This document shows positions 5,993 to 12,480 of a stretch of 13,047 nt of DNA, one piece after another. The number at the start of each line of letters is the position of its first letter. The stretch's first letter is position 1. The notes beneath the pieces are model-generated. The model saw only the letters and a list, made by a program, of their open reading frames with translations. It was not told the DNA's origin and made no database searches. The position numbers were made by a program, and so were the translations under genes. This stretch comes from Clostridium sp. CAG:967 (lineage in GTDB: Bacteria > Cyanobacteriota > Vampirovibrionia > Gastranaerophilales > Gastranaerophilaceae), in contig HF991449.1 of the NCBI GenBank assembly GCA_000433095.1, positions 14,420-27,466 on the forward strand, written 5' to 3'.

Positions 5993-6289
5993 CTATTCTG
6001 AAATAAGTTCATTCCACAATTGTTTTTTCTTTTCAATTTTTTGTTTTCTTGCATTTGAAGCTTCTTCACGAGCTTTTTTATCTGCATCGATTTTCTTTTG
6101 TAATTCTTCACGTTGTTTTACACGAGCTTCTTCTCTTGCTTTTTGTTGATTTTGAAGTTCTTTTTCTTTGTCAACAATTTTTTGTGTATGTTTTTGGATT
6201 AATTTTTCTGTGTAAGTTGTTTCAGCAGCGTAAACAGAAGATGCTCCCGCCATAACCAAAATTAAAGACGCAATAAATAATTTTTTCAT
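5993..6289 (-). CDS. Small secreted, highly charged coiled-coil protein
   Basis: A 98-residue protein with a classic Sec signal peptide: MKK, a hydrophobic core (4-16), and a VYA cleavage motif after Ala21. The mature part (about 77 residues) is almost entirely Lys, Glu, Arg, Gln and Ala with no prolines or cysteines, and is predicted to be one long helix or coiled coil (about 28-95). It is therefore probably periplasmic or exported and monomeric-to-oligomeric helical. I cannot assign a family, since low-complexity helices match many proteins superficially. The start has an AAAGGGG ribosome binding site. It has its own promoter within the end of rph and its own terminator, so it is likely transcribed alone and possibly strongly. 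Gene status is convincing; function is unknown. Confidence 0.75.
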   Translation of the reverse strand: MKKLFIASLILVMAGASSVYAAETTYTEKLIQKHTQKIVDKEKELQNQQKAREEARVKQREELQKKIDADKKAREEASNARKQKIEKKKQLWNELISE

Positions 6290-6316
6290 TTTTTCCCCTT
6301 TCTTTTTTTCAAATTT

Positions 6317-6345
6317 ATTATACTAAATTTTTGAATACATTTCAA
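6317..6345 (-). promoter_or_regulatory. Strong sigma-70-type promoter of the secreted coiled-coil gene
   Basis: On the minus strand TTGAAA (6345-6340), exactly 17 bases, then perfect TATAAT (6322-6317). The -35 and the spacer lie in the last codons of rph, and the -10 begins immediately after the rph stop TAG. It is the best match to the sigma-70 consensus in the window. Confidence 0.65.
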
Positions 6346-7027
6346 TAATCTCATCAATTCCTTTTTTTGCAATATTAAAAATTTCCATCATTTGTGACTG
6401 CTCGTAAGGTTCGCCCTCTGCAGTTGTCTGGAACTCAATAATCTTACCGCTTCTGGTTAAAACAACATTACTGTCTACCTGAGCATGAGAATCTTCCAAA
6501 TAATCTAAATCAAGCCGGACTTCACCGTCAACAATTCCTGCTGAAATTGCGCCGACAGGTTCAATAATAGGATTTTCTTTTAACGTTCCGTTTGCAATAA
6601 GCTTTTCAACAGCAATTTTTAAGGCTAAAAATCCTCCGCAAATACTTGCAGTTCTTGTTCCGCCGTCTGCCTGAATTACATCCGCATCAATCGTGACGGT
6701 TAAATCAGGCATTTTTTCCAAATCAACACAAGCTCTAAGGCTTCTTCCGATAAGTCTTTGAATTTCCTGAGTTCTGCCTGAAATCTTTGTTCTTTCTCTC
6801 TGGCATCTGGTATTAGGAGCAGACGGAAGCAATGAATATTCCGCTGTAACCCAGCCACGCATTTCTTCTTTATCCATCCATTTAGGCTTGCCAGCTTCAA
6901 CAGAGGCTGTTGTAATTACCTTTGTATCACCGAATTCTACCAGTACCGAACCTAATGCGTGTTTTGTATAATCTTTTGTAAATTTAATCTGTCTTGTTTC
7001 ATTATTTTTGCGCTCTTCTCTCTTCAT
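6323..7027 (-). CDS. rph: Ribonuclease PH (tRNA 3'-end trimming)
   Basis: A 234-residue phosphorolytic 3'-5' exoribonuclease that trims the 3' ends of tRNA precursors. Visible family blocks are YTKHALGSVLVEFGDTKVI (20-38), RGWVTAEYSLLP (57-68), RTQEIQRLIGRSLRA (85-99), the phosphate-binding GGTRTASI (122-129), and the metal-site region LDLDYLEDS (172-180) with Asp185. The usual N-terminal R-x-D-G-R appears as the shorter KREER. The ATG has an AAGGA site seven bases upstream. It follows the zinc-ribbon gene by 11 bases in the same direction, so the two and the membrane-protein gene upstream look like one operon. The often-linked non-canonical NTP pyrophosphatase gene (rdgB) is not next to it. 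The call is confident. Confidence 0.94.
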   Translation of the reverse strand: MKREERKNNETRQIKFTKDYTKHALGSVLVEFGDTKVITTASVEAGKPKWMDKEEMRGWVTAEYSLLPSAPNTRCQRERTKISGRTQEIQRLIGRSLRACVDLEKMPDLTVTIDADVIQADGGTRTASICGGFLALKIAVEKLIANGTLKENPIIEPVGAISAGIVDGEVRLDLDYLEDSHAQVDSNVVLTRSGKIIEFQTTAEGEPYEQSQMMEIFNIAKKGIDEIIEMYSKI

Positions 7028-7038
7028 TTTTTTATCCT

Positions 7039-7254
7039 TTATTCATAGTCCCACATATATATCTGTCCGCAGTACCTGCAAACAGCATGTTCGTTCATAA
7101 ACTGCAAATCCGGTATAAACGTATATCCGTCTACAGTTATTTCAATATCATTATTTTTGTTATATTTCTGCATAAACCTTCTTTCCCCTCTGTAGTCCGG
7201 AGAAAACATCAATTCAAATTTATCGATTGATTTACAGTTTTTGCATATAAACAT
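7039..7254 (-). CDS. Small zinc-ribbon protein, 71 aa
   Basis: Two CxxC knuckles at the two ends of the chain (Cys4/Cys7 in CKNC and Cys59/Cys62 in CRYC) indicate a single structural zinc site holding the termini together. Between them is a mixed basic/acidic, aromatic-rich stretch. There is no membrane segment. I do not recognise a named family; a nucleic-acid or protein-binding zinc ribbon is the general expectation. The start lies two bases after the stop of the membrane-protein gene and lacks a good ribosome binding site, so translation is probably coupled to that gene. rph follows 11 bases later. The conserved-looking cysteine pairs and tight packing support a real gene. Confidence 0.7.
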   Translation of the reverse strand: MFICKNCKSIDKFELMFSPDYRGERRFMQKYNKNNDIEITVDGYTFIPDLQFMNEHAVCRYCGQIYMWDYE

Positions 7255-7256
7255 AC

Positions 7257-8258
7257 TTAGTACTCGTCATCTTCCCATCTTGCACGTCTGATGATTTCAG
7301 GATCTATCTCTCTTTTTTCAATTTTAAAAGATTTCCCTTCCATTTTTGAAGGCGTTTTTTTATCAGTCTTTTTAGATTTTTTCTTTGCAGGAACAACTTC
7401 TGCCGTATTTAAATTTTTGTACCACAATGTCCAGCAGATGCTTCTTAACGGCAATGTGAAACCAACTACCAGAAGAAATATCAGTTGTTTTACAAGCTCT
7501 TTTGAAATCAGCATTGGTGTTATATTAAATTTCTCAAGTTGTTCAAGCGGAAAACTGGATACCCAGCCTTCAAATACCTTTGCCAATATCCCTGTAAGGT
7601 TCAGATAATCAAAAATCACTGACACCCCTGAAGTCAAAAGCACATAAGTTATTAGACCCAATATTGACATTAAAAGGAAAGTTCTTGCAAATTTACCCTT
7701 TATAAGCTGCAAACTTTTCTTAAAATATCCGATAGGAGATAAATCATTTTCGAATGTAAATACCTGAAAAATCAGGATAAAATATATAAAAAATATAAAT
7801 CCCAAAACCCAGAAAACAGGAATTACAGCAAGTAAAGTGAACATCCCGAAAAGAAACCACAATGCTATAAAAGAAAATGTTTTCTTTGTCACAACAGCAT
7901 TATGAGCTCTAAAGTCATATACTCTTCCTGTATTAACCGCTCCTTCTGCCATAGAATTCAAAGCACCGTACGCTACCAGATAATCCCAAAATGCTTTAGC
8001 CCAGATTAAAAGTCCAGGTACGGTAATCAAAAGCATTACAATAAGTATTGTTGAAAAATTATTAAATGCAGGGAATTTCTGTATCAAATCAGGCAGACTT
8101 TCAGTGTACCAGTATGTCAGTCCAAAAATCAAAACCAGACCTAAAATTTGTCCCAGTACAGGGAATGCCATATATAAAAAGAATTTATGAAAGTTAAAAC
8201 AGAAAATTTTTAACCCTTCAAAAAATATTTTCCAAACACTTTTATCTTCTTTAGCCAT
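7257..8258 (-). CDS. Polytopic membrane protein with basic cytoplasmic tail, unknown function
   Basis: A 333-residue integral membrane protein with about six hydrophobic segments (26-50, 68-90, 127-148, 149-170, 192-216, 255-278) and a Lys-rich charged C-terminal tail (288-333), probably cytoplasmic. The segment SPIGYFKKSLQLIKGKF (174-190), preceded by a long hydrophobic run, resembles the YciC / GPDPase-membrane-domain style of protein. The same layout, a membrane helix then a short basic loop, occurs in the three paralogs at 10141-12454, so distant kinship is possible but not demonstrated. The ATG has a strong AGGAGAGG site. It is the first gene of the leftward operon with the zinc-ribbon protein and rph, and diverges from the PHP gene. 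Function is unknown. Confidence 0.75.
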   Translation of the reverse strand: MAKEDKSVWKIFFEGLKIFCFNFHKFFLYMAFPVLGQILGLVLIFGLTYWYTESLPDLIQKFPAFNNFSTILIVMLLITVPGLLIWAKAFWDYLVAYGALNSMAEGAVNTGRVYDFRAHNAVVTKKTFSFIALWFLFGMFTLLAVIPVFWVLGFIFFIYFILIFQVFTFENDLSPIGYFKKSLQLIKGKFARTFLLMSILGLITYVLLTSGVSVIFDYLNLTGILAKVFEGWVSSFPLEQLEKFNITPMLISKELVKQLIFLLVVGFTLPLRSICWTLWYKNLNTAEVVPAKKKSKKTDKKTPSKMEGKSFKIEKREIDPEIIRRARWEDDEY

Positions 8259-8335
8259 ACCTCTCCTATTAATATTAAATTTATTGTATAATAATTTTAT
8301 TACAAATATAAAAAAGTGAACAGTGAGGAATACAA
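8259..8335. promoter_or_regulatory. AT-rich divergent promoter region between the membrane-protein and PHP genes
   Basis: This 77-base region must drive both flanking genes. Rightward, TATAAT (8287-8292) is a good -10 without a clear -35. Leftward, TAAAAT- and TACAAT-like hexamers are present but none is decisive. The two -10 candidates overlap around TTATTGTATAATAA. Individual elements are uncertain. Confidence 0.35.
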
Positions 8336-8965
8336 GTGCAGCTTCCGATTAAAGAATACATAAAATCATTAAAAAGAGAAGATTTTGAAACAAACAAGGT
8401 TAATCTGCATATTCACACATCTTTTTCGGACGGAGAAGGCGATGTTTTTGATCTTTTAAGACAGGCAAAAGAAAAGGGCTTTCATAAAATAGCAATATCA
8501 GATCATAACACTGTTGAAGCACATAAACTTGTTAAAGATGAAATTCTTATTCCAGCTGTTGAATTTGACGTTTGGTGCGGATATGTATTTATGCATCTTC
8601 TGGCGTATGGAATTGATATAAATAACGAAGAACTTTCAAGTTTTTATGCAAAAAATAAAAGAGAAACTGAACTTGATATTGTAAGAATTTTTGCAAAACG
8701 AGATATAAAAAAATTAATTCAGGCTATACATAATGCGGGAGGAATTGCCGTTCTTGCTCATCCTGCGTGCTGCTGGGCTTTAAATCTTGACAGATTTGTA
8801 AAAAAACTGAATTCTTACGGTCTTGACGGAATTGAAGTCTATTACCCGTATAAAAGACACAGAGGAATTATAAAATTCCATAAGACAAAATCCGTTGAAA
8901 AAATTGCAGAAAAATATAACCTGTTAAAAACGGGAGGAACTGATTTACATGGAAAAACATTGTAA
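8336..8965 (+). CDS. PHP-domain metal-dependent phosphoesterase (short TrpH/YciV-like form)
   Basis: A 209-residue polymerase-and-histidinol-phosphatase (PHP) domain protein. The metal-binding set is complete: HIH (His25, His27), Asp32, SDHN (Asp56, His57), Glu76, His87, AHP (His142) and TDLH (Asp203, His205). Relatives of the TrpH/YciV group hydrolyse 3',5'-bisphosphate nucleotides or short RNA 5' ends, so a nucleotide or RNA phosphoesterase role is likely, but the substrate is not determined. It is shorter than the usual 270-290 residues. The region between YGID (91-94) and the AHP motif is condensed, leaving out much of the typical insert. It starts at GTG with a GTGAGGA site upstream. It converges on prfB, with only 11 bases between stops and no terminator. 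Confidence 0.85.
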   Translation: MQLPIKEYIKSLKREDFETNKVNLHIHTSFSDGEGDVFDLLRQAKEKGFHKIAISDHNTVEAHKLVKDEILIPAVEFDVWCGYVFMHLLAYGIDINNEELSSFYAKNKRETELDIVRIFAKRDIKKLIQAIHNAGGIAVLAHPACCWALNLDRFVKKLNSYGLDGIEVYYPYKRHRGIIKFHKTKSVEKIAEKYNLLKTGGTDLHGKTL

Positions 8966-8976
8966 TTTACAAAAGC

Positions 8977-10060
8977 CTAGTTTGAGCGCAAATATGCTTC
9001 TATAAAACCGTCAAGTTCTCCGTCCATTACAGCATCAACATTTCCTGCCTCAAAATTTGTTCTATGGTCTTTTACCATTTTATAAGGATGAAAAACGTAT
9101 GAACGAATTTGAGAGCCGAAATTAATATCTACATTTTCTCCCTTTAATTCGGCAAGTTTCTTTTCGTGTTCAGCCTGTCTTATTGCAAGAAGTTTTGAAG
9201 CAAGGATTTGCATTGCATTTTCTTTATTTTGAAGCTGGGAACGTTCCTGCTGACATTTAACCACAATACCCGTAGGTTTGTGCAAAATTCTTACTGCGGT
9301 TTCAACCTTATTTACATTTTGACCGCCTGCTCCTCCCGAACGCATTGTATCAATTTCAAGTTCTTCTGGAGGAATTGTAATTGTCTTTTCAAAATCTTCT
9401 ATAATCGGCGAAACCTCTACGGAAGCAAAACTTGTTTGTCGTTTGCCGTTTGCGTTAAAAGGAGAAATTCTTACAAGACGATGAACTCCCTTTTCTGCTT
9501 TAGCATATCCGAAAGCATATTTACCCGTAACCTTTACGGTTGCTGATTTAATTCCCGCTTCATCACCATCAAGTTTATCAAGCAGCTCAACCTTCCAAGA
9601 GTGACTTTCTGCCCAGCGCATATACATTCTCAAAAGCAGACTTGCCCAATCCTGTGCATCAGTGCCGCCTGCACCAGCATTTATGGTTAAAATCGCATCT
9701 GCCTCATCATATTCTCCGCTAAGCATCTGTTTAACTTCAAATTTATCAACAGCACGCTCCATTTCAGAAAGCTGTTCAAAGCTTTCATTAATTAAATCCG
9801 TGTCTTCAATCTCTAATGCCACCATGGCATCATCAAGAACTGACTGCCAGTGTCTGACAAACTCAAGATTTTCTTTTATATCTCTGATTTTTGCGCCTGT
9901 TTCGGATGCTTTTCTTTGGTCTGACCATATATCGGGAGCCTGCATATCTCTTTCAAGTTCATTCAGTCTGTTTTCCAAACCCGCTGTGTCAAAGACACTC
10001 CTTTATTTTTTCAAAACGAGGCTTTAAAATATTAATCTTCTGCTTAATTTCTATATCCAT
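8977..10060 (-). CDS. prfB: Peptide chain release factor 2, expressed by programmed +1 frameshift
   Basis: RF2 recognises UGA and UAA stops and triggers peptide release on the ribosome. The gene is two frames: 23 codons from the ATG at 10060, then an in-frame TGA at 9991-9989. A +1 shift at CTT-TGA-C continues as Asp-Thr-Ala-Gly into the main frame, giving 360 residues, normal for RF2. In full-length numbering the stop-codon-reading SPF is at 199-201 and the catalytic GGQ at 245-247, within MRSGGAGGQNVNK. The main frame alone would have to start at an internal TTG and lose the N-terminus, so the frameshifted form is the real gene. The ATG has no Shine-Dalgarno; a TAAAAT hexamer ends six bases upstream. 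Expression should be autoregulated: scarce RF2 lets ribosomes pause at UGA and shift. The call is very confident. Confidence 0.97.
9988..10004 (-). promoter_or_regulatory. prfB programmed +1 frameshift site
   Basis: On the minus strand the internal Shine-Dalgarno AAAGGAG (10004-9998), the three bases TGT, then CTT TGA C (9994-9988). The Escherichia coli site has the same order: SD-like sequence, three bases, slippery CUU, UGA, C. The close spacing between SD and the slippery codon is what stimulates the +1 shift, and UGA followed by C is a weak stop. Confidence 0.95.
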
Positions 10061-10066
10061 AAAATG

Positions 10067-10096
10067 ATTTTACTATAAAAATATATATTCTTGCAA
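10067..10096 (-). promoter_or_regulatory. Putative prfB promoter
   Basis: On the minus strand TTGCAA (10096-10091), 18 bases, then TAAAAT (10072-10067), ending six bases before the prfB ATG. There is no ribosome binding site in between, so the transcript may be leaderless. TTGCAA is self-complementary and also serves the divergent gene. Confidence 0.45.
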
Positions 10097-10118
10097 TTAA
10101 ATGAAAAACTGCTATAAT
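10091..10118 (+). promoter_or_regulatory. Promoter of the three-gene membrane-protein operon
   Basis: TTGCAA (10091-10096), a 16-base spacer and an extended -10, TGCTATAAT (10110-10118, hexamer 10113-10118). The AAGGAG ribosome binding site follows at 10130-10135. The -35 overlaps that of the divergent prfB promoter exactly. Confidence 0.6.
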
Positions 10119-10140
10119 AAACACATCACAAGGAGATTTT

Positions 10141-10923
10141 ATGACCGGTTTAATTAATAGTTACAAAAAAGTCTATGAAAATAAAAAAATTCATATCTGG
10201 TTATTCATTATAGCTTTTGTTTGGTCTTTTAGTTCAACAATGTTTGATATAAAAATCGGTAAACCCAATACATATAAACAAAACCCGTTTGATATTTTAT
10301 TTAATATTTTTATCGGAGGATACAGCCTGCAATTTTTGCACAATGCCATAAATAATATTAATTCAGGCGTTCTGCCCTCTTTCAAAGAAATTCAAAGCAA
10401 AGTTTTCTGGGGAATGATTAAATTGAACATTATATGGGGAGTGTATGCTTGTGCTGCATTATTTTTTGCAGTTATAATTTATATGATTGCACTGCACACA
10501 ATAATTATTCCTGTCGGAGTAATTGCAGTCGTTGCCTTCTTGTCAGTTTTTGTATATTACATATTTCTTGCCTATGCTGAAAACCTCGATTCAAAGGGGC
10601 TTGGAAATATAAGTCTTATATTCAAATTTGTAAAACCTGCATTTAAACAAACTTATATAAAATTAATTACTTTTATACTGTTTAGTTTGGCGGTTGCTGC
10701 AGTATACATTTTGATTTATACCGCAGCAGGATTAACAGGTCTGGACAAATTCGGATATATTGCCGATGAATATTATTTAATGGACACTTTTATGTATGCT
10801 TTTGCCACCTACTTTTTAATTGTAACCTGGTTTTTGGCATTCCCGTATTCTTTAATTAATATATACAATAAATCTGTAAGACCTGTTTTAAGAAAGGATA
10901 GTTCTGATGAGCAAAATGCTTGA
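10141..10923 (+). CDS. Membrane protein, first of three tandem paralogs (DUF4013-like)
   Basis: A 260-residue integral membrane protein with about six hydrophobic segments (18-35, 50-66, 92-118, 120-145, 173-197, 217-240). The block GGYSLQFLHNAINN (59-72) followed by GVLPSF (76-81) matches GGYNFQFMHNAFN and GVLPEF in the third paralog, and resembles the G-Y...LP-x-[FW] core of DUF4013-type membrane proteins. A short amphipathic N-terminus (SYKKVYENKKIHIW) precedes the first helix in all three paralogs. It has a strong AAGGAG site and extended -10 promoter, diverges from prfB, and its last 17 bases overlap the next gene. There is no enzyme motif, no ATP-binding site and no signal peptide. Function is unknown; a hetero-oligomeric membrane complex with its neighbours is plausible. 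Confidence 0.75.
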   Translation: MTGLINSYKKVYENKKIHIWLFIIAFVWSFSSTMFDIKIGKPNTYKQNPFDILFNIFIGGYSLQFLHNAINNINSGVLPSFKEIQSKVFWGMIKLNIIWGVYACAALFFAVIIYMIALHTIIIPVGVIAVVAFLSVFVYYIFLAYAENLDSKGLGNISLIFKFVKPAFKQTYIKLITFILFSLAVAAVYILIYTAAGLTGLDKFGYIADEYYLMDTFMYAFATYFLIVTWFLAFPYSLINIYNKSVRPVLRKDSSDEQNA

Positions 10924-11665
10924 AGGGATAAAAACAATATATTCAGGCAATAATGTATTAAATAAACATATACAGTTATTTTCTTTATGCGGAATTATAG
11001 GCATAATGGCAGGTTACCTGTCACTTGTAACCCAGGGTATTAACGAAATTAAACCGTTGGACAAGGGGGTAATAATTATAGTCCAAATAATATGGCTGCT
11101 GTTTTTTACAGGTTTTGAAACAATATTTCTGCACCAAAAATCACTACCTGAAATAGATATGAGCTCATTCAGAGCTGCATTAAGAAAAATACCTCTTATT
11201 GTCTTTGCAATAGGACTTATCTTTTTACTTGTAACAGATTTCAATGCTTCTTATCAATATTTCCTTCTTAGTTTGGAAATTATAATCGGAGTACCGCTGA
11301 CTATGTTTCAGGCAGGTTATGCCCAAAATTATAAAGATAATGATTACAAAAAATATTTCCAAAAGTTCAGAGTAAAAGAATATTTCTTTTTATTGATTAA
11401 ACGTATATGGGTTATATTCAGCTGCTATGTAACAGCACTTATGACAACATTCTTTATATTCGTTATCGTTGGTTTTATTATGGCAGCCGTAAACATTGCA
11501 AAAGGCGGAGATTTAGCATCCGTAATCCTTCTTATTACAAGCAATCAGACAGCGCTGGCTAAACTTTCAACTTATATTTCAACTGTCTTGCTTATTTATT
11601 TGTTGTCAGTAGGTGTTCTTGTCTGGGATTACGAATTAATTAGTACTTATGAAAGAGAGGATTAA
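10907..11665 (+). CDS. Membrane protein, second of three tandem paralogs
   Basis: A 252-residue protein with about six hydrophobic segments (22-42, 54-72, 95-112, 116-136, 167-196, 222-240). Its N-terminus, EGIKTIYSGNNVLNKHIQLF (6-25), aligns with DGFKKVFTGKNAVIKHIWIF of the third paralog. AGYAQNYKDNDY (136-147) aligns with VGYAKCYSREGLY there, placing it in the same family. The GGY/HNA block is degenerate here; only FLHQKSLPE remains, making this the most diverged copy. The start at 10907 has AAAGGA eight bases upstream, while the ATG at 10916 lacks a usable site. The gene overlaps the end of the first by 17 bases and abuts the third directly (TAAATG), so translation is probably coupled. Function is unknown. 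Confidence 0.75.
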   Translation: MSKMLEGIKTIYSGNNVLNKHIQLFSLCGIIGIMAGYLSLVTQGINEIKPLDKGVIIIVQIIWLLFFTGFETIFLHQKSLPEIDMSSFRAALRKIPLIVFAIGLIFLLVTDFNASYQYFLLSLEIIIGVPLTMFQAGYAQNYKDNDYKKYFQKFRVKEYFFLLIKRIWVIFSCYVTALMTTFFIFVIVGFIMAAVNIAKGGDLASVILLITSNQTALAKLSTYISTVLLIYLLSVGVLVWDYELISTYERED

Positions 11666-12454
11666 ATGAACGTATTTGATGTCGTTATAGATGGTTTTAA
11701 AAAAGTTTTTACAGGAAAAAATGCAGTTATTAAACATATTTGGATATTTCTGATAACTGCAATTATTTCATTTGTATCCGTATATTTTCAACTGCTTGCA
11801 GAAACAGCAGAAAAGGCAGAAAAGCTGCCTGATTTTCCTTTAAAAACATTTCTGATTGCATTAACAGTAATGATTGTTATAGGAATATATTTAGGAGGTT
11901 ATAATTTCCAGTTTATGCATAATGCTTTTAACAGTGAATCTGAGGGGGTATTACCGGAATTCACAGGTAAGCCGTTTAACATTTTCTGGAAAGCTATTCC
12001 TTTAATGCTTGTTTGGACTTTATATATAATCGCAGCAACTGCATTATGTTTTTCACTATTCTTTGCAGGACCGGTATTCATTACAATTGGTTTTATTTTA
12101 TTTATTGCATTACTGCTTGTTTCTGCATTTATCCAGTTCGTTTATGTCGGTTATGCAAAATGTTATTCAAGAGAAGGATTATACAATATAGCTCTGCCTT
12201 TTAAATATATAAAACTGACATTCGGACCTTTTGCTCTAATGGCATTGCTATTCATCCCTATTTACTCTGTTGCAATGTCACCAAGCTTCTTCTTAGGCAT
12301 GCTAATGGGACTTTCAGGAATAAAAGATATAAATACAATTATGTATGCAGGCGGTATTCTCGGTGGATATCTGGGTTTTATTGTACAGCTTGTTTGGTAT
12401 TATGGACTGGTACAGATTTACAGAGAAAAAATTGACATTGCAATTAATCAATAA
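11666..12454 (+). CDS. Membrane protein, third of three tandem paralogs (DUF4013-like)
   Basis: A 262-residue membrane protein with hydrophobic segments at about 24-44, 60-80, 108-134, 136-160, 186-216 and 225-248. It has the clearest family core: GGYNFQFMHNAFN (77-89) then GVLPEF (94-99), and VGYAKCYSREGLYNIALPFKY (161-181), a cytoplasmic-type basic loop after the fourth helix that matches both other copies. The start codon follows the stop of the second gene with no gap and has a GAGAGGA-type site at the end of that gene. It closes the operon; its own stop codon is the first part of the terminator stem. The order of three diverged but recognisably related proteins suggests old duplication followed by specialisation. 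Function is unknown. Confidence 0.78.
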   Translation: MNVFDVVIDGFKKVFTGKNAVIKHIWIFLITAIISFVSVYFQLLAETAEKAEKLPDFPLKTFLIALTVMIVIGIYLGGYNFQFMHNAFNSESEGVLPEFTGKPFNIFWKAIPLMLVWTLYIIAATALCFSLFFAGPVFITIGFILFIALLLVSAFIQFVYVGYAKCYSREGLYNIALPFKYIKLTFGPFALMALLFIPIYSVAMSPSFFLGMLMGLSGIKDINTIMYAGGILGGYLGFIVQLVWYYGLVQIYREKIDIAINQ

Positions 12455-12480
12455 AAAAGAGCCTGTATGGCTCTTTTTTT
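12453..12480. terminator. Bidirectional intrinsic terminator between convergent genes
   Basis: AAAAAAGAGCC (12453-12463), loop TGTAT, GGCTCTTTTTT (12469-12479): a perfect 11-bp stem with a T run on either strand. It overlaps the TAA of the third membrane gene (12452-12454) and, on the other strand, the TAA of the pilin-like gene (12481-12479), so it serves both. Confidence 0.9.

Noticed and set aside
8960..8972. TTGTAATTTACAA dyad between PHP and prfB as a terminator
   Set aside because: No GC stem, essentially no loop and no T run; it includes the PHP stop codon and is probably chance.
8977..9978. prfB as a 333-aa protein starting at TTG 9978
   Set aside because: The frameshift site and 23-codon upstream frame give a full-length RF2 with the expected N-terminus.
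9662..10027. 121-aa rightward frame, Ser-rich
   Set aside because: Antisense shadow of prfB with no ribosome site and no family features.
10061..10140. Riboswitch or RNA gene in the prfB/membrane-operon gap
   Set aside because: Only 80 bases, fully accounted for by two promoters and a ribosome site; no stable structure seen.
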